Shown: piece after piece, positions 1 through 8,981 of the stretch | How the letters are laid out: every line of letters starts with the position of its first letter | Numbering within the stretch: the first letter of the stretch is position 1 | Origin: Candidatus Phyllobacterium onerii | GTDB taxonomy: Bacteria > Pseudomonadota > Alphaproteobacteria > Rhizobiales > Rhizobiaceae | Direction of reading: 5' to 3' | Assembly: GCF_028331445.1 (NCBI RefSeq) | Contig: NZ_JAQMHX010000007.1 | Span: forward strand, 1-64,000 | DNA length: 64,000 nucleotides | Notes under the pieces: model-generated | The model's input: the letters and a program-made list of their open reading frames with translations, nothing else | What the model was told of the DNA's origin: nothing | Database searches by the model: none | Position numbers and translations under genes: made by a program

Positions 1-1150
1 CCGCAATGCCGATATTCTGAAGGCGATGGGTTTTGCCGGAAGAGCGGTCGATCGCTTCAATCAAGCCAATCAGGATCACCTCGAACTTCAAACACGCACA
101 AACGACATCAGCGGAACATTTGGAGCGATCTCTCGCGTACTTCGCATGATCCTGCAATCTGCAGTGCTTGGTCTGGGTGCGTGGCTCACGATCCAGGGTG
201 AGTTGTCCGCCGGCGCAATTATCGCCGCATCGGTTGCTTCAGCCCGTGCTCTCGCGCCCGTCGATCTCGCAATTGGTAACTGGAAGAGCGTCGTCGCTGC
301 GCGCACGGCATTTGGTAGACTCAAGGAAACCGTCGTAGCGTTGTCTTCTATTGAGGCACCGATGGATCTGCCAGCTCCTGTTGGATCGTTGAAGGTAGAA
401 AAAATCACGGTAGCCGCGCCAGGGTCCGGCCGAGTGCTTCTGAGCGATGTCAGCTTTGAGATCAATGCGGGTCAGGCGCTCGGCATTATCGGGCCGAGCG
501 GCGGTGGCAAGACGACACTTGCGCGTGCCCTGACCGGCATCTGGCCGACGTTACGCGGTAGCGTGCGACTGGATGATGCAGAACTGACGCAGTGGTCGGA
601 CAGCAAGCTCGGCCAATACATGGGCTATCTTCCGCAGGATGTGGCATTGCTGGATGCAACGGTCGAAGAGAATATCTCGCGGCTTGAGCCCAAGGTGGAC
701 GCACGGGCGATCGTCGAGGCGGCCCAGATCACCGGGATTCATGAGATGATCGTGCGCATGCCGGATGGCTATCGCACGGCGCTCGGTCCGCAGGGCGCCT
801 CACTTTCCGCTGGCCAACGCCAGCGCATCGGCTTGGCACGTGCCCTTTACCGTAACCCTTTCATCGTCGTGATGGACGAGCCGAATTCCAATCTCGATGG
901 TGAAGGCGAGATGGCACTAACCCAGACGATAAAGGCGATCCGCGAACGCGGCGGTATTGCCATCGTCATCGCTCACCGGCCAAGCGCTTTAGCCGCAGTG
1001 GACATGGTCGCCGTCATCCAGAATGGCAAGATGGTGGCTTTCGGACCAAAAGACGAAATTCTCAAATCGTCCGCACCCGCAGAAACAGTCAACCGACCCG
1101 CGCCTGCCGCACAAAATGCGCCGCGCGTCACATCGAGGGTTTCAGCATGA
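1..1150 (+). CDS. Type I secretion ABC exporter, PrtD-like (5' end missing)
   Basis: The reading frame is open from base 2, so the gene starts before the window. The visible part holds the last membrane helices of the permease half and a complete nucleotide-binding domain. The motifs are Walker A GPSGGGKTT (about 490-516), the ABC signature LSAGQRQR (about 803-826) and Walker B VVMDEP (about 868-885). This fused permease/ATPase is the inner-membrane motor of type I secretion. It overlaps the next gene by ATGA (1147-1150), and a HlyD adaptor gene follows, so the three form one operon. The likely cargo is the RTX protein encoded between them. No TolC-like outer-membrane gene is present downstream. 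The PrtD/TIGR01842 assignment is from sequence style only. Confidence 0.9.
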   Translation, partial: RNADILKAMGFAGRAVDRFNQANQDHLELQTRTNDISGTFGAISRVLRMILQSAVLGLGAWLTIQGELSAGAIIAASVASARALAPVDLAIGNWKSVVAARTAFGRLKETVVALSSIEAPMDLPAPVGSLKVEKITVAAPGSGRVLLSDVSFEINAGQALGIIGPSGGGKTTLARALTGIWPTLRGSVRLDDAELTQWSDSKLGQYMGYLPQDVALLDATVEENISRLEPKVDARAIVEAAQITGIHEMIVRMPDGYRTALGPQGASLSAGQRQRIGLARALYRNPFIVVMDEPNSNLDGEGEMALTQTIKAIRERGGIAIVIAHRPSALAAVDMVAVIQNGKMVAFGPKDEILKSSAPAETVNRPAPAAQNAPRVTSRVSA

Positions 1151-3819
1151 TGATCGATGTCAAAGGGACCAAAACCACGAAGCCGGAAACGGACGAGTCA
1201 CATGAACATTATGCCCTGAAGAACCAGGACAAACGCTCCAATGCACCGCTGTTCTTTACGGTGTTTCTCACCGGGCTTGCGCTTTACTTGAAAAGCGCAT
1301 TCCCGCGGCTGGGCAGTGATGAGCGGCAGGAAGAAGCCAAGTCTCAGGCGCCAGAGCAATCCGGATCGCCGGAAGTCGCTGCAGCTGGCGCTCCCGAAGT
1401 GATGACAGAGCTCGGAGAAGCAACAAGGGAGAAGTCCGGCTCGGGTGGCCGCTTGTTCGGTAGCGGAGACTGGCGCTATGAGCTTTCCGATTCCCCGATG
1501 ATCGAGTTCCAAAAGCTCAACCTTCCAAACTCGGCCCTTTTGAAGAATTTCGGTGGGGTTTCGTTCTCCTTCCATGCGGCAAACGACAATGCCTGGCGCG
1601 GTGGAAGGGTATCAAATATTGGCCACGGCGGTGGGGGTGGTATAAACGTTCAGGTTGCGCCCGTGCATGACGTCGATCCTCGCGAGGATACCGATGAAGA
1701 GGAGGATGACGATACGGATGAGGAGAAAGCCGTTAATCGTGCGCCACGAGTCAACGGCCCTGTTTATCTGGCCGATGTCTTTGGCTGTGCGGTCGCCCTG
1801 ATCGGGCTTTCCGATCTCCTGCGCGGTGCATCTGATCCGGACGGCGATGCGCTCCGCATCGAGAACGTTAGCGTATCGTCGGGGACACTGACGCAGACCG
1901 CAAGCGGCTGGTATTTCGATGCGGCGATGCTTGGTCCAGTCACCGTTACCTATCAGATCAGCGATGGCAAGGTGTCGATCCTGCAGACGGCCCAGTTCTC
2001 CGTGCTGAAGGCACCGCCGATCATTGGCACGCAAGGCGATGATATCCTCGTCGGAACAAGCTGCGCTGACGACATTGACGGTCGCGATGGCAATGACAAC
2101 ATCGACAGCCGGGGCGGCAACGACACGGTCAATGGCGGCAATGGCAATGACCATATCATCACCGGCAGTGGCGATGATCTCATCTTTGCGGGAGCTGGCG
2201 ACGACATCGTTCTCGCCGGCCTCGGCGACGATCAGGTCTTTGGCGGCAGCGGCAATGACCGTCTGTTCGGCGAGGAAGGTCGCGATACCATCTTCGGCGA
2301 AAGCGGCGATGATACAATCAGCGGCGGAGAGGATGACGACCTGCTGTTTGGTGGTGAGGGCAATGATAGCATTGCCGGTGATCTCGGCCGCGATACCATC
2401 CATGGCGACGCCGGCAATGACCGCCTGGATGGCGGCGGCGGCAGTGATGTCATTTTCGGCCAGGCCGGTGCCGATGTTCTCGATGGTGGCCTCGGCGATG
2501 ACTTTCTTAGTGGGGGCAGTGGCAAGGACGATGTGGACGGCGGCGCTGGCAAGGATACCATTGCCGCCGATACTGATCAGGCGGACGATGTTTATGACGG
2601 CGGCGCTGACGTCGATACGCTCGATTATACCGCAGTCCTCTATGGCAGCACGATCGATCTCGATCAAGGCACTGCAACCAGTGACGAGATCGGTCACGAC
2701 GCGATCTCGAACTTCGAGATCCTGCTGGCCGGGGCGGGGCAGGATGACATTCAAGGCAGCGATGCGGCCGAGGAGATCCATGGCAATGGCGGCGATGATG
2801 TGATCGATGGCGGGGGTGGCGCTGACATCGTGTCGGGCGGTGAGGGCAACGATCGTCTGGCTGATGGTTCGGGGCAAGACTCTTTAAGCGGCGGAGCCGG
2901 TAATGACACGGTCACAGCCGCCCTGGATATAGTCGATGATGCCTATGATGGCGGGGAAGGCATCGACACGCTCGATTATTCGTCCGCCTTGATGACCGTA
3001 GTCATCGATGTGGTTGCGGCCAACGCTAGCGGCGTGGAAATCGGTACGGACAGCATTACCAATTTTGAGGTGATCAATGCAGGTGCTGGGGCCGACGAAA
3101 TCAGCGGCGGTACCGCCGGCGAAAGTATCTTCGGGAACGCAGGCGACGATGTCATTTCCGGAGGAAGCGGCAATGACACTTTATCGGGCGGCGACGGCAA
3201 TGACGTGATTTCAGATGGCGCAGGAGCAGATTGCGTTTTGGCTGGTACCGGCGACGATATCGTGCTGGCGGCGGCTGATGGCAGCGACGACATTTACTCC
3301 GGTCAGGCTGGATCCGACACCCTCGACTATTCGCAGTCGGCGCAAGGCGTGCTTGTCGATTTGAACACGGGCGCAGCGACAGGTTTCGATATCGGGCACG
3401 ACGTGATTTCCGGCTTCGAACAGGTGGTTGGGAGCACCGGCAACGATCACATGAACATCGGTACGACTGCCATGGTGCTTGAGGGAGGCGGCGGTGCGGA
3501 CACTTTCGAATTCCATATTCCGGAGGGGAGTTCCAGTGCCGAGGTCATCCACCAGATCCTCGACTTCATGGTTGGTGACCGCATTGAGATGTCGAGGTAC
3601 GAGATCTTCGAAGATGTCATCGACAGTCTGGAAGATCGGTTCGAGGAGACCTACGGCGACGATGCCGACGCGCAACCGCTGCCGATCCGCGTTCGTCACG
3701 AAGGAACGGACGAACTGCAACAGACGCTGATCGAGGTCGATATGGACCGCGATGAACACTACGAAATGACTATCAATCTGACGGGTCATCACATGTTGAT
3801 GATCGTCGAAAACCCTTGA
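1147..3819 (+). CDS. RTX calcium-binding repeat protein, probable type I secretion substrate
   Basis: The protein has 890 residues. Residues about 170-190 form an acidic linker and 200-275 look like a cadherin-like or VCBS-like beta domain (ASDPDGDALRI, VTYQISDG). From about residue 293 on there are dense GGxGxDxLx nonapeptides, the calcium-binding beta roll of RTX proteins. Within the second half, a module of exactly 117 residues recurs, starting near residues 479, 596 and 713. The C-terminal 100 residues have no RTX repeats and could hold the secretion signal. Unusually for such cargo, residues 33-50 form a hydrophobic stretch that could span the membrane. The start at 1147 is supported by the ATGA overlap with the exporter gene. 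The specific role (adhesin, matrix protein, enzyme) cannot be read; no catalytic domain was recognised. Confidence 0.88.
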   Translation: MMIDVKGTKTTKPETDESHEHYALKNQDKRSNAPLFFTVFLTGLALYLKSAFPRLGSDERQEEAKSQAPEQSGSPEVAAAGAPEVMTELGEATREKSGSGGRLFGSGDWRYELSDSPMIEFQKLNLPNSALLKNFGGVSFSFHAANDNAWRGGRVSNIGHGGGGGINVQVAPVHDVDPREDTDEEEDDDTDEEKAVNRAPRVNGPVYLADVFGCAVALIGLSDLLRGASDPDGDALRIENVSVSSGTLTQTASGWYFDAAMLGPVTVTYQISDGKVSILQTAQFSVLKAPPIIGTQGDDILVGTSCADDIDGRDGNDNIDSRGGNDTVNGGNGNDHIITGSGDDLIFAGAGDDIVLAGLGDDQVFGGSGNDRLFGEEGRDTIFGESGDDTISGGEDDDLLFGGEGNDSIAGDLGRDTIHGDAGNDRLDGGGGSDVIFGQAGADVLDGGLGDDFLSGGSGKDDVDGGAGKDTIAADTDQADDVYDGGADVDTLDYTAVLYGSTIDLDQGTATSDEIGHDAISNFEILLAGAGQDDIQGSDAAEEIHGNGGDDVIDGGGGADIVSGGEGNDRLADGSGQDSLSGGAGNDTVTAALDIVDDAYDGGEGIDTLDYSSALMTVVIDVVAANASGVEIGTDSITNFEVINAGAGADEISGGTAGESIFGNAGDDVISGGSGNDTLSGGDGNDVISDGAGADCVLAGTGDDIVLAAADGSDDIYSGQAGSDTLDYSQSAQGVLVDLNTGAATGFDIGHDVISGFEQVVGSTGNDHMNIGTTAMVLEGGGGADTFEFHIPEGSSSAEVIHQILDFMVGDRIEMSRYEIFEDVIDSLEDRFEETYGDDADAQPLPIRVRHEGTDELQQTLIEVDMDRDEHYEMTINLTGHHMLMIVENP
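2584..3480 (+). repeat. Tandem 351-bp modules inside the RTX gene
   Basis: Three copies of a protein module begin near 2584, 2935 and 3286, each opening with DD(V/A/I)Y followed by a TLDY segment and an F-E strand. The spacing is exactly 351 bp (117 residues). The copies have diverged at the amino-acid level, so this is an old duplication, not an assembly artefact. The third copy runs into the C-terminal domain and is partial. Confidence 0.75.
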
Positions 3820-3855
3820 GTAAAGACGTCGTTGTGACGCGAGTAGGAGTGAAAT

Positions 3856-5193
3856 ATGTTCGGGCGACAAAAACAAAAAGACCTGGGCCTAGGACCTCAG
3901 ATCGATCCGGGAAACAGTTTCCCCGTGGGGCCCCGGGTCATCGCGGGTGTTACGCTTGGACTAATGCTTTTCGTCGGTGCGGGCGGCTGGGCGGCAACCG
4001 CACAGCTGACAGGGGCGATCATCGCACCGGGCATGGTCAAGGTCGATCAGAACCTGAAGTCGATCCAGCACCGCGACGGCGGCATCATCAGCGAGATTGC
4101 GGTCAGGGAAGGTGACTTTGTCACGAAGGGTCAGGTCATGCTGCGGCTGGATGACGCCGAAACGCGCGCGGAACTTTCGATTGTTCGCACTCAGCTGGTC
4201 GAACTGATGGCGAAACAGGCCCGTCTGATGGCCGAGCGCGATAATCTCGATTCCATCATGATGTCGTCGGAGCTCACTTCGCGGATCGAGGATTTCCCGC
4301 ATGTCTTCTTTGGCGAAAATCGCATGTTCGAGGGCAATCGCCAGAACCGCAAAAGCCAGAAGGAACAGCTGGTCCTTGGGATCGATCAGCTTGGCGAGGA
4401 AATCAAGGGGCTTGAGTCGCAGCGCGATGCCAAGATCGACGAGATTGCGCTGGTCAAGACCGAACACGGCAAGATCAAGGGCTTGACGGACAAGCGCCTG
4501 ATCGAAACCTCTCGCAAATATGTCATAGACCGCGAAATGGCCAAGCTGATGGGAGAGCGCGGAGAGGTCGAAGCCAATATCGCACGGGCCAAGGCCCGCA
4601 TGGGTGAAATTCGCCTGCAAATCATTGCCATAGACGAGACTGCCCGTACCGAAGCACAGCGGGAACTCTCCTCCATCGAACCCAAACTCTCCGAACTTCG
4701 GGAACGGCGAGTAGCCATGGAGGATCGGCTGGCGCGAGCCGATATTCGTGCGCCGCTGTCAGGTACCGTCAACGAACTCGCGGTCCACACCATCGGCGGC
4801 GTCATCACGCCAGCCGAGAAGCTGGTGACACTTGTCCCCGCAGATGCCGCGTTGAAGATAGAAGCGAAACTGTCACCGACCGACATCGACCAGGTTTTCG
4901 TTGGACAACCGGCAAAATTGCGCTTTTCGGCCTTCAACCAGCGTACCACGCCGGAACTGCATGGCCGTATCGCCTATGTTTCTGCGGCGACCAGCAGCGA
5001 CCCCTCGACGGGCCAGGTCTATTATCTGGCCGACGTCATCGTGCCATCGGACGAGCTCGAAAAGCTCGGCGACAGCAAGCTTTTGCCGGGTATGCCCGTG
5101 GAAGTCTTTGTTTCGACGGAAGAGCGCACAGCGATGTCCTTCCTGTCCAAGCCGCTCGCCGATCAGTTCAGCCGAGCCTTCCGTGAGCAGTAG
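3856..5193 (+). CDS. HlyD-family type I secretion membrane fusion protein
   Basis: The protein has 445 residues. A short cytoplasmic N-terminus is followed by one membrane helix at about 30-50 and a biotinyl/lipoyl-like half motif (VREGDFVTKGQVMLRLDD). A long coiled-coil hairpin spans about 100-290, and the second lipoyl half and beta-barrel follow (IRAPLSGTVNELAVHTIGG). This is the layout of PrtE/HlyD adaptors, which join the inner-membrane exporter to the outer-membrane channel. AGGAG at 3845-3849 supports the start at 3856. It follows the RTX gene by 36 bp and completes the cassette except for the TolC component. Confidence 0.92.
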   Translation: MFGRQKQKDLGLGPQIDPGNSFPVGPRVIAGVTLGLMLFVGAGGWAATAQLTGAIIAPGMVKVDQNLKSIQHRDGGIISEIAVREGDFVTKGQVMLRLDDAETRAELSIVRTQLVELMAKQARLMAERDNLDSIMMSSELTSRIEDFPHVFFGENRMFEGNRQNRKSQKEQLVLGIDQLGEEIKGLESQRDAKIDEIALVKTEHGKIKGLTDKRLIETSRKYVIDREMAKLMGERGEVEANIARAKARMGEIRLQIIAIDETARTEAQRELSSIEPKLSELRERRVAMEDRLARADIRAPLSGTVNELAVHTIGGVITPAEKLVTLVPADAALKIEAKLSPTDIDQVFVGQPAKLRFSAFNQRTTPELHGRIAYVSAATSSDPSTGQVYYLADVIVPSDELEKLGDSKLLPGMPVEVFVSTEERTAMSFLSKPLADQFSRAFREQ

Positions 5194-5213
5194 CGATACT
5201 GGGAATATAAGCG

Positions 5214-5252
5214 GCATTCGCGAGATTCGCTTCACGTCGCGAGTGCCTCTTG
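5214..5252 (+). terminator. Possible terminator of the secretion operon
   Basis: A 10-bp inverted repeat (5214-5223 with 5237-5246, one G-T wobble) lies just after the HlyD gene and is followed by CTCTTGTT. The loop is 13 nt and the T-run is imperfect, so the call is tentative. Confidence 0.4.
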
Positions 5253-5298
5253 TTAAGGGCATATTCGATTGCTAAACCCCTTCAAAAGGGGATTCGCT

Positions 5299-6225
5299 AT
5301 GCCACCAATCAACCTAGCAATTGTCGGCGTTGGTAAAATTGCCCGCGACCAGCACCTGCCTTCAATTGCGGGCAATCCAGACTTGCAGCTTGTCGCTGCG
5401 GCAAGCCGTAACGGCGCGGTCGAGGGCATTCCGAATTTTTTGACGATAGAGGCGATGCTCGACGCCGTCCCGTTCATTGACGCGGTATCCCTCTGCATGC
5501 CTCCTCAGTTCCGCTATGATGCTGCGTACAAAGCGATATGCGCGGGCAAGCATGTCTTTCTTGAGAAGCCACCTGGAGCAACGCTGAGCGAGGTCGCCGA
5601 CCTTGAAGCTCTTGCTATTGAGAATGGTGTCTCACTTTTCGCCAGCTGGCATTCCCGATATGCTGCTGCGGTTGAAGCTGCAAAGTCGTTTTTGGCATCA
5701 ACAAATATCCAAAGCGTTCACGTCGTCTGGAAAGAAGATGTTCGCCACTGGCATCCCAATCAGGATTGGATATGGCAAGCCGGCGGTCTCGGTGTCTTCG
5801 ACCCCGGCATAAATGCGCTATCGATTATAACGCACATCTTGCCGACCAGCATTTTTCTCAGGAATGCGACGCTGGAATTTCCGGAAAATAGACATGCTCC
5901 GATTGCAGCCGACCTTAATTTCACGAACAGTGACAATATTTCTGTTCACGCGGAATTCGATTGGCGGCAGATCGGGGAGCAAACGTGGGACATTATCGCC
6001 GAAACGTCTGCCGGAAAGATGGTTCTGGCTGAAGGCGGTTCAAAGCTCACCATTGACCACACGGTTGTTCCGGTTTCATCGGAGACGGAATACGCAGCTC
6101 TTTACCGTCAATTTGCCAGGCTGATCAAAAATGGGGAATCCGACGTCGATCTAGCGCCGCTACGGCATGTCGCCGACTCTTTCATGCTCGGCAAACGCGT
6201 CTTCGTTGCAGCCTTCCACGATTAG
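5299..6225 (+). CDS. Gfo/Idh/MocA oxidoreductase, probable D-galactose 1-dehydrogenase
   Basis: The protein has 308 residues. The N-terminal Rossmann fold is marked by AIVGVGKIARD (residues 7-17). The family EKP motif is at 89-91, with Lys the usual catalytic residue, and the C-terminal alpha/beta domain follows. Sequence style (the DQHLPSI segment and the DPGINALSI helix) matches rhizobial galactose dehydrogenases, which oxidise D-galactose to the lactone in the De Ley-Doudoroff route. That substrate is a judgement from memory, not proof. I chose ATG 5299 over an upstream TTG at 5269 because AAAAGGGGA (5284-5292) is well placed. No other galactose genes are adjacent, and it looks monocistronic. 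Confidence 0.75.
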   Translation: MPPINLAIVGVGKIARDQHLPSIAGNPDLQLVAAASRNGAVEGIPNFLTIEAMLDAVPFIDAVSLCMPPQFRYDAAYKAICAGKHVFLEKPPGATLSEVADLEALAIENGVSLFASWHSRYAAAVEAAKSFLASTNIQSVHVVWKEDVRHWHPNQDWIWQAGGLGVFDPGINALSIITHILPTSIFLRNATLEFPENRHAPIAADLNFTNSDNISVHAEFDWRQIGEQTWDIIAETSAGKMVLAEGGSKLTIDHTVVPVSSETEYAALYRQFARLIKNGESDVDLAPLRHVADSFMLGKRVFVAAFHD

Positions 6226-6449
6226 TATTAGACGCAATCTGTCCGATACCGCTGGAGCTGATCCTGCAGAAACCGATTTGCGTGTAGGAAATGCGGACGG
6301 CTTGGTGTGCCCGGTTAGGTCGCTCATATAGCGCGAACAAAATCAAACCATATTTCAGCGGGATTTTATCATTCAACCCATGAACATTTTCATGGTTAGC
6401 GCATTTCAATTCGTACCTGCCGAACAGGCGTCGAGCAAGGATTGCAACC

Positions 6450-7418
6450 ATGAAGAAGTTCGTTACCGCAGCCATCATCTGTGCCGCCTTTTCCAGCGCA
6501 GCATATGCCGTTGATGACAAAACGCGGGATGCCATTCAGGCGCTTAAATTTACGAAGGCGAGCGCCTATGCAAAAGCCATCGATCAGTATTGCTTTGCCG
6601 ATCATCCATTTGCCACTCAATCCCTTGCCGATGCCGCCACGCAAGAAGCGACATTCCGCCAGGAGATGGACGGGAACGAAGAAGCAACGGACATTATCGC
6701 AGACGCCGATCGTTCCGCAGCGGAACATTTGAAAGTCGATCAATCGGCCTGCGCGCCGGCCGCTACTTTCGTCGATGGTGTCGCAGCGACGATTGAGGAC
6801 TCAAAGCAGCACATGGCGGCCATCAAGCGGACGTTCGCCGATGCGAAGGCGGCCGAGGAAAAGGATGCTCAGGCCGAAAAGCGATCCGCTACCTGCCGCG
6901 ACCTGCAATCGGGCGTCGACTCTGCCGGCCTTGAGGACCTGGTTTCCAAACGCATGGCGCTCCTTGACTGTGCCGACGTGCTTGGTGTCGATAATATTGC
7001 CAAGGTTGACGCTCGAATCGAAAAGCTGCGCGCAGACCAAAAAACCGCTGACGATGTAAAGCAAAAGCAAGCCGCCGATGCAAAAGCATCGGCCGCGGCT
7101 GCCGATGCAAAGAGAGCCGCCGAAGTTGCAGCGAACATGGAAAAGCCCACCGTCAAGCCGGCGGTCAAACCTGCAGCCGAGATGACTTTCGTCGGCAGGT
7201 GGGATCAGATCGACGGTAGCTGCAGAGGCAGACTCTGGGATTTCAACACAAGGACCTATGACGGGACACCGATCAGGAATGTCGAACGAAATGGCAATAG
7301 CTACCGGGTAGAATTGAGCGATGGCTATGCTTTCGAGCTCCGGGATGTAACAAAAAGAAACCTGACCTGGTATTCGCTCGAGAGCGGCGACAGCTTCCGC
7401 TTGAAACGCTGCAGATAA
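6450..7418 (+). CDS. Secreted protein of unknown function, 322 aa
   Basis: I do not recognise the family. A signal peptide is clear (residues 1-20, cleavage after AAYA). The mature part has a helical Ala-rich N-terminal half, then a Lys/Ala-rich stretch at about 190-235 likely to be coiled or flexible, including a short KP repeat (KPTVKPAVKPA). A C-terminal beta-rich segment of about 80 residues follows (WDQIDGSCRGRLWDF...). Several single cysteines outside the signal could form disulfides in the periplasm. AAGGA at 6437-6441 supports the start. It stands alone between larger gaps. Confidence 0.7.
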   Translation: MKKFVTAAIICAAFSSAAYAVDDKTRDAIQALKFTKASAYAKAIDQYCFADHPFATQSLADAATQEATFRQEMDGNEEATDIIADADRSAAEHLKVDQSACAPAATFVDGVAATIEDSKQHMAAIKRTFADAKAAEEKDAQAEKRSATCRDLQSGVDSAGLEDLVSKRMALLDCADVLGVDNIAKVDARIEKLRADQKTADDVKQKQAADAKASAAAADAKRAAEVAANMEKPTVKPAVKPAAEMTFVGRWDQIDGSCRGRLWDFNTRTYDGTPIRNVERNGNSYRVELSDGYAFELRDVTKRNLTWYSLESGDSFRLKRCR

Positions 7419-7481
7419 GTCTGGCTAGCAATCACGCTTCGTATTTTGACTTAGGCGCAATCCAGCATTTTCCCAAAAGTT

Positions 7482-7506
7482 GGAACCCCGCCCCTTGATG
7501 AACGTT
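7482..7506 (+). promoter_or_regulatory. EcfG-type promoter of the 105-aa secreted protein gene
   Basis: GGAAC at 7482-7486 and CGTT at 7503-7506 are separated by 16 bp, an exact match to the alphaproteobacterial EcfG consensus. The element lies 50 bp before the start codon at 7556, correctly oriented. Confidence 0.75.
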
Positions 7507-7555
7507 AACCTTGTCAAATGGGCGGGATATTTGATTTGAAAGAAGGAAAATTGTT

Positions 7556-7873
7556 ATGTTGAAAAAAATCCTTATCGTCGGAGCAACGGCGTTAATCGCC
7601 ATAACATCGGCTCCCCAAGCCTTTGCTCAGTCCATTCAGATTGGCCCTGACGGTGTTCGGCTCCAAGAGCCGCGGCCGGAACGGGATTATCGCCGTGTAT
7701 CGGACATCAGTGAGCGCGAAGCGGTGCGTATCGCCAGAAGCGAGGGCCTTCGCGATGTCGACGACGTAAGGCGCACGAGGTCGAGGTTCGTCGTCGAGGG
7801 TATGGATCGCCGCGGCAATGATATGCGCGTCAGTGTGGATCGCCGTACTGGTGACGTCCTTTCCGTGCAATAA
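7556..7873 (+). CDS. Small secreted PepSY-like protein
   Basis: The protein has 105 residues. Residues 1-25 are a signal peptide (cleavage near AFAQ). The mature part has the PepSY-like helix-strand pattern: EREAVRIARSEGL, then FVVEGMDRRGNDMRVSVDRRTGDVLSV. PepSY modules are usually small periplasmic domains that restrain proteases or cell-envelope enzymes. AAGAAGGAAAA precedes the start. A perfect EcfG promoter upstream and a strong terminator downstream make it a monocistronic stress gene. The PepSY assignment is by pattern and is moderately sure. Confidence 0.75.
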   Translation: MLKKILIVGATALIAITSAPQAFAQSIQIGPDGVRLQEPRPERDYRRVSDISEREAVRIARSEGLRDVDDVRRTRSRFVVEGMDRRGNDMRVSVDRRTGDVLSVQ

Positions 7874-7888
7874 GCTCTGAAACTGACG

Positions 7889-7919
7889 AAAGCCCGTCGC
7901 CGCAAGTGGCGGGCTTTTC
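7889..7919 (+). terminator. Intrinsic terminator
   Basis: A 10-bp stem (7891-7900 with 7906-7915, two G-T wobbles), loop CGCAA and a TTTT run directly follow the 105-aa protein gene. Confidence 0.8.
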
Positions 7920-7938
7920 AACGCCGACAGTCCATAGC

Positions 7939-8235
7939 TTAGTAGGCTGATGTATCGCCATAGTCTTCGGTGAGATCATATAGACGCGACAGTTCGAGTT
8001 CGACGGCAGTGAAGAATGCGCCGACCTGCTCATCCTGCTCGTCCTCTGGAACGCCAATCCGCTCAAGGTGCCGAAATAGCGTATCGGCAATTTGGTTACG
8101 ATAGGCTTCCGCCTGCCGATCCGTAGCCTTTTCCATGAGTTTCACCGCCACGTCGCGAATCTTCGCCACACGCCTCGTCAGTGGGAACGCAATGATTTGG
8201 CATGGGATCGGGGATTCAGCTTCGAACATACTCAT
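7939..8235 (-). CDS. DUF6074 family protein
   Basis: The protein has 98 residues and no signal or membrane segment. The N-terminal PCQIIAFPL(T)RR stretch followed by helices with VELELSRL near the end is the pattern I associate with DUF6074, a small rhizobial family of unknown role. Such proteins are often found near mobile or poorly conserved genes. The gene converges on the preceding terminator. The start at 8235 is the first Met; a second Met two codons on is equally possible. Confidence 0.6.
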   Translation of the reverse strand: MSMFEAESPIPCQIIAFPLTRRVAKIRDVAVKLMEKATDRQAEAYRNQIADTLFRHLERIGVPEDEQDEQVGAFFTAVELELSRLYDLTEDYGDTSAY

Positions 8236-8350
8236 ACTCTTCCCAGTTCGGCAACGCCGCGCTTACAATTGATTCGCCCAACGATAAGGCGAAGGTTCCT
8301 AACAATGTGTTCAGCCATGCCCCGTCATGTCGCGTGGAACGCTATGATTG

Positions 8351-8372
8351 GTTACGTAACAAGTTATGTAAC
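8351..8372. promoter_or_regulatory. Paired GTTACGTAAC-type palindromes, possible operator
   Basis: A perfect 10-bp palindrome GTTACGTAAC (8351-8360) is followed two bases later by GTTATGTAAC (8363-8372), which differs at one position. Both lie in the gap between the divergent DUF6074 gene and the 140-aa gene. A second exact copy is at 9512-9521 and near copies at 9532-9541 and 8956-8963. This looks like a binding site for a dimeric regulator, but no regulator is identified. Confidence 0.4.
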
Positions 8373-8480
8373 AAGCCAGCGAACAGATTGTGTGTAACGA
8401 AATCACAATGTTGCCCGCTACGGCACGCATGCTTATTCAAGTTCGTGTAAAGTGATTCGCATTCGTTACGGCATTAACCC

Positions 8481-8903
8481 ATGGCACTCAGTAATGCAGA
8501 GAGGCAGAGACGGCACCGCGAGCGGCAGAAGCAAAAGCTTGCCGTGGCTGCACCGGATCTCTCTATGCAGTACGAGAATGTCGGTGCTGATCTGCGCGAC
8601 AAACTATATGCGCTTATCGACGCTGAAAATTCGCGGCGCGAACGTGCAGTAACACTTGTTGGACCGACGGATTTCCGCAGGGTTATTCTCGACATTGCTC
8701 TCAACGAAAATCGCTCGGGCATCGCCGATAGCGCGCGAATGGTCCTGCTCAAAGCTCTCAGCATGGGCGAAAGCTCGGAAAAGGAGATTCTCGACGCGCG
8801 CCGGCAGAAGGATGCCTTCGCCGAACGAAAGTCTGACTTACACGACTTGAAGGAACAAGTGACACCGCTTGCGCATTATTTGCGTGTTCCGAATTTCGGC
8901 TGA
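8481..8903 (+). CDS. Hypothetical protein with basic SNAERQRRHRERQ N-terminus
   Basis: I cannot name a function. The 140-residue protein opens with a strongly basic helix (residues 4-20) of a type often seen at the start of small phage- or plasmid-related proteins in rhizobia. The remainder is helical and charged, without signal peptide or membrane segments. It could bind nucleic acid through the basic end, which is inference only. It is flanked by gaps carrying the GTTACGTAAC-type palindromes and precedes an SDR gene by 78 bp. Confidence 0.55.
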   Translation: MALSNAERQRRHRERQKQKLAVAAPDLSMQYENVGADLRDKLYALIDAENSRRERAVTLVGPTDFRRVILDIALNENRSGIADSARMVLLKALSMGESSEKEILDARRQKDAFAERKSDLHDLKEQVTPLAHYLRVPNFG

Positions 8904-8981
8904 TCACACTGTTACACTTCTGTTCTCATCTTCCGTTAGCCCGCTGCGACAGCGCTACGTAACGGCATAAGGAGTAGTCCC

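Noticed and set aside
2026-2570. Regular short repeats that could suggest a CRISPR array
   Set aside because: The repeats are degenerate, in frame and encode RTX nonapeptides; no conserved repeat-spacer pattern exists.
1612-2877. A 421-codon open frame on the minus strand opposite the RTX gene
   Set aside because: It mirrors the repetitive GGxGxD coding strand, has no ribosome site and no family likeness. RTX repeats often leave such shadows.
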